In this document: positions 54,801 to 64,000 of the stretch, one piece after another
How positions within the stretch are numbered: the first letter of the stretch is position 1
Layout: the number at the start of each line of letters is the position of its first letter
Source of the DNA: Diphasiastrum complanatum
Lineage: Eukaryota; Streptophyta; Lycopodiopsida; Lycopodiales; Lycopodiaceae
Assembly: GCA_029204225.1 (NCBI GenBank)
Contig: CM055096.1
Coordinates: 30,023,495 to 30,087,494 of the forward strand
Reading direction: 5' to 3'
DNA length: 64,000 bases
Notes under the pieces: model-generated
Seen by the model: the letters and a program-made list of their open reading frames with translations, nothing else
Database searches by the model: none
What the model was told of the DNA's origin: nothing
Position numbers and translations under genes: made by a program

Positions 54801-54828
54801 TGGAAAAAAAAAAACAAACTCCATTGAT

Positions 54829-54920
54829 CAACCTCACCACATAGTATTGCCTTTGCAATGCAAGGCCAAAAAAGGAACCTCACCACATAGTATTGCCTTT
54901 GCAATGCAAGGCGAAAAAGG
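54829..54920. repeat. 49-bp tandem duplication
   Basis: CCTCACCACATAGTATTGCC and the following TTTGCAATGCAAGGC occur twice, about 49 bases apart. Confidence 0.88.
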
Positions 54921-55270
54921 GGAGGTTTGTATGGGCTAGATTAAAAAAAAGATTAGAGTTTTGACCGTTGAGTTGACCAAAAAAGATATTAATTGTGAAG
55001 AGGGAGATAGATATTTTTGATCTGTTGCACACTCTGCTCAACACACGACCGCGTTCTGAGGCGGTGGACAATACTGTATATGCAGCGAAGTCGTATACAC
55101 TATACCAATTCTCGTCGCAGCTTCACTCTCCAATCACACAACTAGATATGCATCTGCATGCATATGCACGCGTGATACTTCATGTTCCGATCTTTGTGAC
55201 TATGCCTTTGAAGTAGAAATATCTTGTCAGTATTACTTCCCCAGCACATCCTTTACGGTCCGTGTTACCC
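54921..55270. other. Intergenic, no gene seen
   Basis: Sequence between the repeats and the promoter region of the peptide gene. Open frames here are short and overlap on both strands. Confidence 0.35.
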
Positions 55271-55381
55271 CTTTGTTCTATTTTGAATGCCCATCACTTG
55301 TTTTCAACTCAGTTGTCAGACTTCCCTTTGTTCTAGTCTGAATGCTCATCACTTGTTTCCAGTTCTGTTGTCAGACTTCCT
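55271..55381 (+). repeat. 55-bp tandem duplication in promoter
   Basis: CTTTGTTCTA, then TGAATGC, then CATCACTTGTTT, ending GTTGTCAGACTTCC, occurs at 55271 and again at 55326 with a few changes. It lies 140-250 bases upstream of the peptide gene start and may double a control element. Confidence 0.85.
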
Positions 55382-55446
55382 AGTAACTAATTAACCATCA
55401 GACTTGTAGATATCTATATGCATGTAAATCAATGTGTGGGTTTATG

Positions 55447-55457
55447 TATATAAATAG
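55447..55457 (+). promoter_or_regulatory. TATA box of peptide gene
   Basis: TATATAAATAG lies 64 bases before the ATG at 55521, a normal distance for a short plant 5' untranslated region starting near 55,480. Confidence 0.7.
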
Positions 55458-55520
55458 ACCACCACCCCAACATCAATCGCGACTAGTTCATTTATTAGTA
55501 GTGTGCTCTAAATATTCACC

Positions 55521-55871
55521 ATGAACATCACGTCTTATTTGCTTGTGGTTCTTTGTGCACTCATCTTGATCCCCGCCGTAGTAAAGCCTGTCCAATGTGT
55601 CGTGCCTTATCTCAAACACAGCTCACAACAATTGCCAAGGAAACTGGGAGTGATAGCGGAAAAAGGTCTTCTACACGATGAAAAGTTGACGAAAAACAAT
55701 GATGCGCAGCTGGAGGTGCGAAAGCTTTACAATCCCAAAGACAGTCATCCGCTGTTGTCCACAGAACAGTGGCAAGCTCAAAGCAAGTGGATAATTCTAC
55801 CCAAAGGACCAACTCCTCCTTCAGCACCCACCTCCTCTTGTCGTGGATGTAATTACAGCGGCCATGCTTAA
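55521..55871 (+). CDS. Secreted peptide precursor, IDA-like
   Basis: An intact 116-codon frame. Residues 1-26 form a signal peptide (hydrophobic core YLLVVLCALILIPAVV, a small residue and Cys following). A variable, charged middle follows, and then a Pro-rich C-terminus LPKGPTPPSAPTSS (93-106) and CRGCNYSGHA. In known IDA/IDL peptides, a signal peptide and variable region are followed by a C-terminal LPKG-x-PIPPSAPS-type core, processed to a short hydroxyproline peptide that is read by HAESA-type receptor kinases in cell separation and development. The match of LPKG and PPSAP is close, but the usual basic KRHN end is replaced by a CRGC pair and an SGHA end that recalls PIP-type peptides. Single exon, good ATG context (TTCACCATGAA) and a TATA box support a live gene. 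It could instead be another Pro-rich secreted peptide. Confidence 0.68.
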   Translation: MNITSYLLVVLCALILIPAVVKPVQCVVPYLKHSSQQLPRKLGVIAEKGLLHDEKLTKNNDAQLEVRKLYNPKDSHPLLSTEQWQAQSKWIILPKGPTPPSAPTSSCRGCNYSGHA

Positions 55872-57747
55872 CATGCAAGAGCTGGCTCCTTGCAGCAGGC
55901 AATGCCCTACAAGCCTTCTCGGTCTTAGGCCCGCTAACATGAATTTACTTTTTCCGGGAATTCGTTTATCCATAAAGCTTGAACATGAAGAAATCTTTGC
56001 CGTTTTGAGTAGCAGAAAGCCTTCATTTAAACAGAAAATTCAACTACAGCTTGTATATCCCACACTAGCAATCTAATTGTCATAAGATCAGGTGCAAACT
56101 CTTTTTGTAACTAAAGAAACATTGTGTTGAGCAGAATTCAGCTCAATTTGGAGCTGTATGCCATTGCTTTCATTCGAAACAGAACAGAGTTTTCTTCTCT
56201 TACATGCTAATCTCTTGATTTGCCAATTTCCTGGAGATTAACTCGAATTGCCCACGTCAAATAATAATTATTAGTGCATATTTCAACCTTTGCTATGGCT
56301 AACAAGGCTTGGCATTTCAGTTTCGTCTCCCATATGAAAATGCATAGAATATAGCGAGCTATTTGTATGCCACCAAGTGTCCCATCCCATGTGCTTGTAA
56401 TTTGAGGTATATGAGGCTCATTAAGAGCTAAGGTTGATATTTTCCATGTGCCTATTTGGAGCTTCACATGTGGACAAGACTAAGGTCTTATTCTAGGAGC
56501 ATGTGGCAAGTTAGTTGTCAACCAAGCGAGTGACTTACCTAACATTTTGAAAGCATTAGCTTGTTCGGGTGGGATTTAGAATTTTTTCAAGTGTATAAAA
56601 TCCTTCGTGAGTTGATTGGTAATCGAATGCTTGTTTCTACTTGTGTTTTACATCTAACTAAAGCAATACACTTTGCTTTATAGTTTCATACATGCTTTGA
56701 CCTCATCTTTATGTTTGAGTGATCAAGATAAAAAATATAGTGGAGCAATTGCCAAAGTGACAATCATCAATTATTAGCATGGGAATGCCGAGTTCTAAAA
56801 AGTGCATCACCTTGGTGTGAAAATTCTAGAGCTTGTATAGTATTTGTGATTGTAACGAATCCCAAAAACTTAGTTTTCCACATTGTTGCTATATGATTTC
56901 TCATAAAGTTTTGTATATAATCAATCCAATCTATTTTTCAAATGTATTTGAACATGCTTGACAATATCAATGTAATCAAATGTCATATTCTCAAATGTTT
57001 GCAAGGGCAATGTAACAAAATTGCTACATATCTGATAAGGTTCAAAGAACACATGTCTATTTTGCTGAGCTGTTGCAAAAACATAAAAAAAATGATGAAA
57101 CAACGATATGAAGTACTCCCTAGCTTCAATAACACCAAAACCATCGAGAAATGAAGATAGCATGATATCCAAATTAAGCCTACGTGAAGCTAAAGACATT
57201 GTATTAAAGGAATTATAGCCAAAAAACACCAGATTAAATGTATGTATCGGTTATGTGTGCAATGATCAGAAGCAGTATTAACCTTTCAAGAAATTGCACA
57301 CAAGAACGATATGTACGACCTAAACATTGGTAGAAGTGAAAAAAAATCACTAAAAATATTGGCCTCGAACTGATATTTATACACTTTCAACATTGTACAC
57401 GTGTCACCAACATGGATCATGAAATAAATGCGCTGTCAAATATTGGAATATTTGCCACGTTGCAACTTTACAACTATACAAAAAGAATATTCTCTCTGCA
57501 TCTCTCTACCTCACTATTCGCACATATCCCATATCAATGCCCAAAAAGCCTGCATTAGGCCAAAACACGTTAATTGAACTTTATTATGCGTGGACCAAAT
57601 GATATATAAATGAATTTTATGATTCATTTTTGCGTTCACCAGTAGAGAATAGCGTAGTTTTATTTATTTATTTATTGTTCTGTTTTGCTTTTTTGAGCCC
57701 AGTAAGGTGCTTTTAGTATGATTTTAGTGTTTTAGGCTGTAGTGTTT
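55872..57747. other. Intergenic, no gene seen
   Basis: The 3' flank of the peptide gene and AT-rich DNA. The open frames at 56,207-56,467 and 56,921-57,229 match nothing known to me. Confidence 0.4.
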
Positions 57748-58233
57748 ATGGCTAGAGACAAAGTCATCATAAAAAAAAGCAAACAACAAGGGAGTGCCTT
57801 AGGCATAATAAAGTTTTGTGCACTATTTGTAGAGCGGCAAACGTAAATGTTGTGCTGAGCCGTCTGACTACACCTCGCATCCCATCGCCAATGGATAAGA
57901 TGTCCGTAATCTCATCGAATCTAAGGTGCAGGCTACAGAACCAGTGCCTACAGATGTTGAGGACCTTTTTGGTTTCAACAATGCCATCGTTGTTGTTGTT
58001 GCTGCTGCTGGCTCTCCCACTGCTACTGATTGTCCTGTTGTTGTAACTGGTTCTCTTGCTGGTGGTGGTTCTCTTGCTGCTATTGTTGGTTCCACTGATG
58101 TTGTTGCTTCTCTTGCTACTGTTGCTGGCTCTCTTGCTATTGCTACTGGTTCCCACCCACCTTGGGCATGAAAGAGAATGGAGAGGATGCAACCACCACC
58201 AAGACAAAGGTGTAAACAACGAAGGCATAATTT
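57748..58233 (+). other. Trinucleotide-rich stretch before H3 relic
   Basis: A possible start MARDKVIIKKSKQQGSA at 57748 recalls histone H3 tails (MAR-K...). It is in the same frame as the H3 core, but stops follow. From 57,985 to 58,155 an impure GTT/GCT/TCTCTTGCT repeat fills all frames (Gly-Ser-Leu-Ala on one strand, Ser-Asn-Lys-Arg on the other). It may be an expanded tail-coding region, an intron, or simple-sequence DNA. Confidence 0.3.
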
Positions 58234-58494
58234 ATGGAGGAGATTGTAATGTATCAGAATAGCACCAAGCTCTTACTGCCTCGGGCCCCATTTTTTAGAG
58301 TGGTTGAAAAAATGATGGACATTTTAGTCCTTGACTACAGGATCACAAGTGAGGCCATGTCTGCATTGCAGGACGCTACTGAGAATAATCTCACTACACT
58401 ATTTAAATATGCCTACCTTTGTGCCCAACATGCCAAGTGAGTGACTCTTATGCCACGTGATTCAATGTTGGCAACACTGTTGCAAGTTGAGTGA
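58216..58494 (+). pseudogene. Divergent histone H3-like relic
   Basis: The frame reads EEIVMYQNSTKLLLPRAPFF, then RVVEKMM, then SEAMSALQDATENNLTTLFK, then YAYLCAQHAK and, beyond a TGA (58438-58440), VTLMPRDSMLA. It aligns without gaps to the histone H3 fold. EIRRYQ-STELL matches the end of alpha-N, PF-R-V the start of alpha-1, SxAxxALQxAxE alpha-2, LCAxHAK the end of alpha-2, and VTxMPxD the start of alpha-3. The loop between alpha-1 and alpha-2 has canonical H3 length, but the residues are far from canonical. LLLPRAPF resembles the LLIPxxPF form common in centromeric H3. Lesions: the TGA in the HAK-R-VT junction, loss of the LARRIRGE end (LATLLQVE and stop), and stops just upstream of 58216. 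A relic of a fast-evolving H3 variant or of a retrocopy. Confidence 0.72.
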
Positions 58495-58690
58495 GAAAGT
58501 TTGCAAGGTTCTCCTAAGGTATTTAAGATTTTTTGTGAAAACTCCTAAAAATGCACCCACTTTTGACCCTTTTTTTTGTGCATGTCATTTTAAAAAACCA
58601 CCTATTTTTTAAGTTTTTTAAAGATTGATAACCTAGTTGCTAAAGGTAACAGAGATAGTAATTTGTATTACTTGAGCATTCGAACTCGAG

Positions 58691-58900
58691 TCAAACAGTA
58701 TTAAGTTGCTTTTCCACAAGAGTTTTGAACTTTACAGAGGACTCAAAAACTTCACTTTTCTTAGAAAAGAGATAAACCCAAGAGTATCTTGTTTTATCAT
58801 CAATAAAAGTGACATACATAAGAGCTCCACCATTTGTTTCATGTGAAAATGAATGAACATCCAAGTGTATAAGGTCAAGAGGAGAGTTAGAGCTTATCAT
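58691..58900 (-). pseudogene. Copia G integrase fragment
   Basis: NSPLDLIHLDVHSFSHET, ALMYVTFIDDKTRYSWVYLF and VFESSVKFKTLVEKQ: the start of the integrase core with the two Asp segments (HLDV, IDDKTRYSW). The fragment is cut at 58,691. Confidence 0.87.
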
Positions 58901-59250
58901 GGCAAAGATCTCTTGAAAGGAAGCTTATGAGATTTGGAGAGTCCACAAGTTTCACAAAGCTTGCCACACTTGGATATGAATTTGGGAAGTCCTCTTGCTA
59001 GATCCTTTGTCACCATGGTATCCATAACTTTGTAGTTAGGATGGCGTAACCTTTTGTGCCATAATTTTACTTGAGTGAGCTCCTCCCTTGCCATGTTCAC
59101 ACTTCCAACCATCACATTAGCATCCAATTTGAATAACCTCCCTTGCTTGAAACCACTAGCAATACTTTTTTCATCTTTCAAGATAGAACATGCTCCATGC
59201 TTGAAATGTACATCTAATCCACTATCCATAAGTAGTCCTACACTCAACAA
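58897..59250 (-). pseudogene. Copia G GAG-pre-integrase region
   Basis: LSVGLLMDSGLDVHFKHGAC, then ELTQVKLWHKRLRHPNYKVM and KLCETCGLSKSHKLPF: end of the protease region and the H-x-H / C-x2-C zinc domain of the integrase N-terminus. It overlaps the next frame by a few bases, which suggests one frameshift. Confidence 0.87.
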
Positions 59251-59298
59251 GTTCTTTGTAATTGAAGGTACATAAAGAACATTGTCTAGATCTACTTT

Positions 59299-59652
59299 TT
59301 AAATGATCCTAGACATAAAGGAATGGATCCAACCCCTACAATCACATTCTTCATCACTTGCAGTGAAGATAAATCTCTTAGAACTATTGTAAGAAAGTAG
59401 ATTAGAAAAGTAGTCTTTTTGGTGAGTCATGTGAGAGCTTGCCCCACTATCAATCCACCAAGTGTCTTGATTAGATGTTTGTGGTGAGGATACCATCAAA
59501 GATAGATTGCCTTCTTCCGCATCCGCAAGCACAAGATTGCCTTGATTGTCCTTCTCTTGGGCATTCTTCTTCTTGTAGGTAGGTGTACTTTCTAGTTTCA
59601 CATGTGTGAAACACTGTCTGAGTACGGACTCCGACCTGAAAATCAAGTACAC
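59299..59652 (-). pseudogene. Copia G protease
   Basis: WWIDSGASSHMTHQKDYFSN contains an intact DSGA active site. The upstream acidic/Asn-rich linker (NLVLADAEEGNLSLMVSS) replaces a recognisable zinc knuckle. It merges upstream with the non-coding 59,650-60,150 stretch. Confidence 0.85.
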
Positions 59653-60179
59653 ATTGATAGCACCTCAAAACAATCAAAACAAATGTAGACAAATGAAGAG
59701 AATCACTCAAAATTGTTTCCAAAACCAAGATTGGTGTCTCACATTGATTATGGCCAAATAAGCCTCTATATATACACTTTTGGAGCTCGACGTACTGATC
59801 ATGCATCAGATCTCACACGTGTGAGGATGCCTTGTCACCATCATGCAATTTGACACTTGGATCAAAACTTTCCATTTTGGGCATTTTTGATCTATTTTCC
59901 TACTATATGGAGATCTTCATGGAAATCTTCTAGAAGCAAAAACTAGCCTACTTCAGCTATTTCCACATGTGTGAGCTGTCCTCTACACATGGGATGTGAC
60001 ACCTATTCAAAATATTTGACTCATGCAATCATTAGATTGGTGCCATGTGTCATATCTCTAGAAAACTAGTTTTTGGCCATTTTAGTCACTAGAACTTGAA
60101 TTAAATCATATGTACAACATATATGATTATGGTACATGAAAAGTACACTAGTTTCACACGTGGGAATAGGCTCCACACA
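59653..60179. other. Non-coding stretch with CACACGTGTG boxes
   Basis: Lies between two minus-strand copia pieces. Carries CACACGTGTG at 59814-59823 and near-copies at about 59,599, 59,964, 60,155 and 60,174. The words GTACACTAGTTTCACACGTG (60,143) and GTGTACTTTCTAGTTTCACA (about 59,584) flank it as imperfect direct repeats. This suggests an insertion or duplication, probably of leader or LTR sequence. Confidence 0.4.
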
Positions 60180-60350
60180 TGTGGCTGCATCAGCCTCTGG
60201 CTTGACCTCAGTGCCATCAACGATGTCCCACAGTTCTTTGGCAAGAAGAACTACTTTCGTCTTGAACTTCTAGAGATGTTAGTTCTCTCCGTCGAGTTTG
60301 TCAATCAGAGATCAACTAGAAGATGGATCCATTCTAGTGTAGAGATCATT
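60180..60350 (-). pseudogene. Copia E gag start
   Basis: Just inside the primer site the minus strand reads DKLDGEN and, after a stop, KFKTKVVLLAKELWDIVDGT with EVKPEADA, the beginning of a copia gag. The rest is lost. Confidence 0.65.
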
Positions 60351-60460
60351 GGTAGAAACAACGATGTCTGAATACTATTGGCTGTGCACTTGCTGAGATG
60401 ATGTCTTGGTAGAAATAAGTCTAATAACCTGCAGTAAAAATGCAGATTATTGAACCACCC

Positions 60461-60472
60461 GCTCTAATACCA
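60461..60472 (-). promoter_or_regulatory. Primer-binding site of copia E
   Basis: Minus strand TGGTATTAGAGC, directly beside the LTR end TTTTCGACA. Confidence 0.82.
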
Positions 60473-61274
60473 TGTCGAAAATGTGTGGACAGATTGATAG
60501 GATAGCAGTGGGAGTGGAGCAGATGGTAGATGGATCGATAGGATAGCAGCGGGAGTGAAGCAGATGGTAGATGGATCGCAAGTGCAACAGTTACTAGCAA
60601 TAATCAAGATGAATCAACAGTAGCAATGCACAATAGAACAATACAGTAGTGAGACAAAGACCTACACTCTGATTGATAAAAAAATGAGTACAAGAGCGTG
60701 AGCAACGTGCGAGAGTTGGCACAAAAATGCTTCAGCTTATAATTGTTGAACTAGCATTCTGCTTACTAATTACATAGCAACCTAGTTACTTAACTAGAAT
60801 ACAGCCTACTGAGCATATTAGATTTGCTGACACTATACATTGATGGTTGCATGTCAGTGCTCAGTGCATTGGGAACATAAAATCTAACTACTTAATTTAC
60901 TATAGCTGTTATGCATTATATGGTCGTCTTCTCTTAACTGTAAGTGTATGTACATGTCAGGTGGACTGTCAAAGATGTACTTGAAGTCGTCTGACAATTC
61001 ATGGATTCATTATTCTCCTGATGAGGAAGTCGATATGTCAGGCATCTCGATGTGTCGGGCACTTCGATGTGTCAGGTACTTTGGGTACTTTGATATGTTG
61101 GTTACCTCTATGTGTCAGGATCTTTGATGAAGATTATCGTTGATTACATATATATACATGGTGAAGTTGAAGTCGACAAGTCTGATTGAGTCGATTTGTC
61201 GTTGTCGTACTTTGACAGAATTTTTCAGGATTCTCATTACTTGATGGATTTGTCTTGAGCATTGAGATCCAACA
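60473..61274 (-). repeat. Complete LTR of copia E (802 bp)
   Basis: Minus strand starts TGTTGGATCTCAATGCTCAA (61274) and ends TTTTCGACA (60473), giving TG...CA ends. The first part matches the truncated LTR at 48707-49052, including the CGACACATCGA repeats. A 41-bp tandem duplication (GATAGGATAGCAG...) lies at 60492-60573. As a 5' LTR it is followed by the primer site and a gag start. Confidence 0.87.
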
Positions 61275-61675
61275 TAATCAAACTCATCTCTAGGAAGGAT
61301 TACAATCTCACTTAAATCACAGGTCTCTTCAAAATTCTTAAAGGCCAGTACACTTATTGATTTATCATTCACATAAAGCTAGTCTTGAATCAACTTAAAT
61401 GAAATCAAGTTGGACTTGAAAACAATGGATCACATAAACTCATTCACATATAACGGAAGCACTGAGGGGTCAAGATGGGACCCCCCCCCCCCCCCCCCTT
61501 CCCGAAGGATATTTCTTGTCATTATGCAAAACCAATTGGCCTATGCCAATTACATATACATTGGATTCCATCAAGGGTCTCAACTTAGGAATAAAAACTT
61601 ACTTCCTTTCAATGGCCTTAATTCCAAATCTAGCTCATCATAGGCATAGGATTCTATTCATAAACCTTAATTCTT
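61275..61675. other. Intergenic with C18 run
   Basis: No gene. A run of 18 cytosines lies at 61481-61498. Confidence 0.45.
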
Positions 61676-62050
61676 CTGACATGCAATCATGAAGGATCAT
61701 ACAAACTTGACATGCAATCATGACGGATCATAGAAACTTGACATGCAATCATGATGGATCATAGATACTTGTCATGCAATCATGATTGATCATAGTTACT
61801 TGACATGCAATCATGATGGATCATAGAAACTTGACATGCAATCATGATGGATCATAGATACTTGTCATGCAATCATGATTGATCATAGTTACTTGACATG
61901 CAATCATGATGGATCATAGAAACTTGACATGCAATCATGATTGATCGTAGATACTTGACATGCCATCATGAGTTTGACATGCAATTCATGACTGATCACA
62001 GATACTTGACATGCAATCATGATGGATCATAGAATCTTGACATGCAATTG
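61676..62050. repeat. 31-bp satellite, about 12 units
   Basis: The unit CTTGACATGCAATCATGATG followed by GATCATAGAAA repeats about 12 times. Units 2-3-4 and 5-6-7 form the same three-step series (ending GAAA, GATA, GTTA; the third with TGTCATGC and GATTGATC), so the array has a 93-bp higher-order period. The last units are degenerate or truncated. Confidence 0.93.
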
Positions 62051-62429
<379 letters not shown>

Positions 62430-62595
62430 TCCAAGAGGATTTGAGCTTCAAGGTCTTCCAATCCAAAATTCAGCATAGCTTCCTTGAGCCAATGCTTCAA
62501 TCTTCTTCTCCAAGGCACCTGTACACAAGAACAAATAAGAGGGAAGCGCTAGGAAGCACAAACCTACAATACCCTTGGTAGGGGGGGCTCATTTC

Positions 62596-63066
62596 AGTTA
62601 GAAATCAGGTTGTGATCTGATTCATTAGTATAAGCTCTAAATGTGATGATGTAATTACTGTACAGTTTATTTGGTTTACTGTATATGGTTGTGTTCGGGA
62701 CGTGACCCACTATTATTATATCAGTCGGGCACTGACCCCATAGCCGGCTACTTGGGTTAGCCGAGTAGCCACACTTAGGAAAATTAGCCTGTACAAAGTT
62801 ATTTGCAGTACTTGCTATACTTGGGGGCATGTCCCAAGTTTGTGGGTCGAATTTGGCCATACTGAGCCCGACCTTAGTTTGACAGGTGGTAGGCCAATTT
62901 TAGGACACCTGCCTTTTCATGCAGTTTGTGAATACTCTATATGTACAGTGTTTCTTTGTAATCTATTAACTTTTGATGTGCCATCTTTGAGAGCTTGTGA
63001 GGAGTGGTTATGGTGATTGTGTGATGTGATCTGCATACTCCACTAGATTCTATCGGAATTTCAACT
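62596..63066 (+). repeat. 5' LTR of second copy
   Basis: 471 bp; same family and same AG...CT ends as the LTRs at 10679 and 15728, but more divergent in the middle (about 62,830-62,940). Confidence 0.87.
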
Positions 63067-63149
63067 TGGTATCAGAGTGTCAGGGTGTTGCAGATATGCA
63101 TGATCCGGTGAAGCTATGGGATAACGTCTTTCACCAAGAGAAATAGCAC

Positions 63150-63641
63150 TCAAAGCATCTCATGAGAGAGGACTCCATATGGGGTATCGACAGTCCGGAT
63201 GGCTAGAGACAGCAAAGTTCCTTCGATCGGAGCTTCGGGAAAAATCAGAACGATCGTCGTAGGTGGATTCCGGGGAGAATTCACGGAGAAACTTGCAGTT
63301 TCGGTGGTTTCGAGGAAATCATCGGTGGTGGCGTAGTTATTCACTGTGTGGACAACTGTTTGGCGCAATGGGGCTTGCAAGGGATTTGCAAAGAGTAGTG
63401 ACAGAGAGCCATAGCAATTTATAGGGTCAGATTGGGCGGAAAACTGAGAAAATTTCAAAAATTTCCGGTTTCGTGGGGTGTTGGTGGATTTTTGGGAAAT
63501 CAGACTATTTGGAGTCAATACCGCACCGATTTCAGAGCTGTAAATTGCATCAAATGCCTTGAGGTAGGGCAACCTCAGCCAGGCAGGGAGCTGTAAGAGG
63601 AAGCTCAGAGAAAGACTAAGCAGAGCCCAAGATATCTTCAT
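63150..63641 (-). other. Long antisense frame in LTR element
   Basis: A 163-codon antisense frame. The first copy of the element has the same antisense frame split in two (11218-11490 and 11415-11666), sharing LISQKSTNTPRN-like and NPPTTIVLIFPEAPIEGTLL words. It could be chance, because the DNA is conserved in all frames. The product is not recognised. Confidence 0.2.
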
Positions 63642-64000
63642 CTTTCCTCAGCTAGGGGTTTTGAGAGGAAAACTTTGGATCTCTCTCTGTGGTCATCGAA
63701 ATTTGGAGCTGTAAAATGCTAGAATTAGGCGCGCTGGTAGGGCGAGATGGCCTGCAAAGGGCCGTGGATGGCCGCGAACCAGAGAAGGACTGATTTCCAA
63801 ATATCCAGATCAGCCATAGCTAACAAGCTATGAAGAAAGAGGAAGAGAAGAGGAGGAGGCCACGTTGGTGGCTCGCACGCGCCTAGAGAAGGTGAGGCCT
63901 TAGTGCCTGGAAGGAGCCAGCGGCCTGAGGGAGTTGGATTAGCACGTGTTCTGATCTCCTCTTTGGGTTGACTCCCTCTTAGACTGAGGCTTCTTCTTCG

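Larger units (their letters stand above)
62596..64000 (+). mobile_element. Second copy of the 10.7-kb LTR family
   Basis: LTR 62596-63066 (AGTTAGAAATCAGG ... GGAATTTCAACT), then a primer site TGGTATCAGAGT (63067-63078), then an interior that runs to the end of the window. About 700 bases of the interior can be aligned by eye with 11,147-11,870, including TGCATGATCCGGTG and GGAGCTTCGGGAAA. The 3' half is outside the window. No domain of an autonomous element is visible so far. Confidence 0.87.

Noticed and set aside
57767-58228. Ser/Asn-rich minus-strand protein
   Set aside because: It arises from trinucleotide repeat DNA open in several frames on both strands; the ends show no coding character.
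58216-58494. Firm naming of the H3 relic as CENH3
   Set aside because: LLLPRAPF suggests it, but the alpha-1/alpha-2 loop has canonical H3 length and the diagnostic tail is not readable. I kept the call at H3-like.
61676-62050. CRISPR-like array
   Set aside because: The repeats are directly adjacent without unique spacers, and the context is a plant genome. It is a satellite.

Overview
The window looks like a gene-poor stretch of a large land-plant nuclear genome. The evidence is GT-AG introns, several Ty1/copia retrotransposons in different stages of decay, very long GA/CT dinucleotide tracts, and plant-type secreted peptide and promoter features. A bacterial or viral source does not fit. 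I cannot name the species. A relic amino-methyltransferase family and a DGMDQ-type transposase relic make a non-flowering lineage (fern, lycophyte, gymnosperm or bryophyte) my preferred guess, but that is inference.

Layout. 0-8.8 kb: intergenic DNA with an unrecognised coding relic (about 0.56-2.04 kb), a (CT)n tract, and a broken copy (A) of a DNA amino-methyltransferase-like gene at 5.49-5.88 kb. 8.86-26.2 kb: one split host gene of unknown function, with two short 5' exons, an intron of about 11 kb that holds a 5.5 kb LTR element (10,679-16,202, flanked by a 5-bp duplication), then two very large exons rich in polar and acidic residues and a short last exon followed by AATAAA. 28-39 kb: two minus-strand copia elements with recognisable LTRs (27,997-31,767 and 33,643-39,078). 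39-45.3 kb: intergenic DNA, a (TC)n tract, a minus-strand transposase-like relic (DGMDQ and GHTHDHIDQ motifs), and immediately beside it in divergent orientation a longer copy (B) of the methyltransferase-like gene. 45.8-52 kb: pieces of three plus-strand copia elements. 52.3-54.8 kb: a tandem array with a unit of about 1.2 kb. 55.5 kb: an apparently intact small secreted-peptide gene with an IDA-like PPSAP core and a TATA box. 57.7-58.5 kb: a trinucleotide-rich stretch ending in a relic of a very divergent histone H3. 58.7-61.3 kb: minus-strand copia pieces, including a complete 802-bp LTR. 61.7-62.05 kb: a 31-bp satellite with three-unit higher-order structure. 62.3 kb: a (GA)n tract. 62.6-64 kb: the 5' end of a second copy of the LTR family seen at 10.7 kb.

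The items most worth a second look are the two methyltransferase-like copies. They share a D-I-P-Y motif and an intron at the same place, and copy B also has the NPYQKP block and a GTTT...AFELDE C-terminal block, in the order expected of a beta-class (permuted) N4-cytosine/N6-adenine methyltransferase. Next come the divergent H3 relic and the IDA-like peptide gene. Only the unknown split gene and the peptide gene look able to be functional; all retroelement reading frames that I could read are broken.
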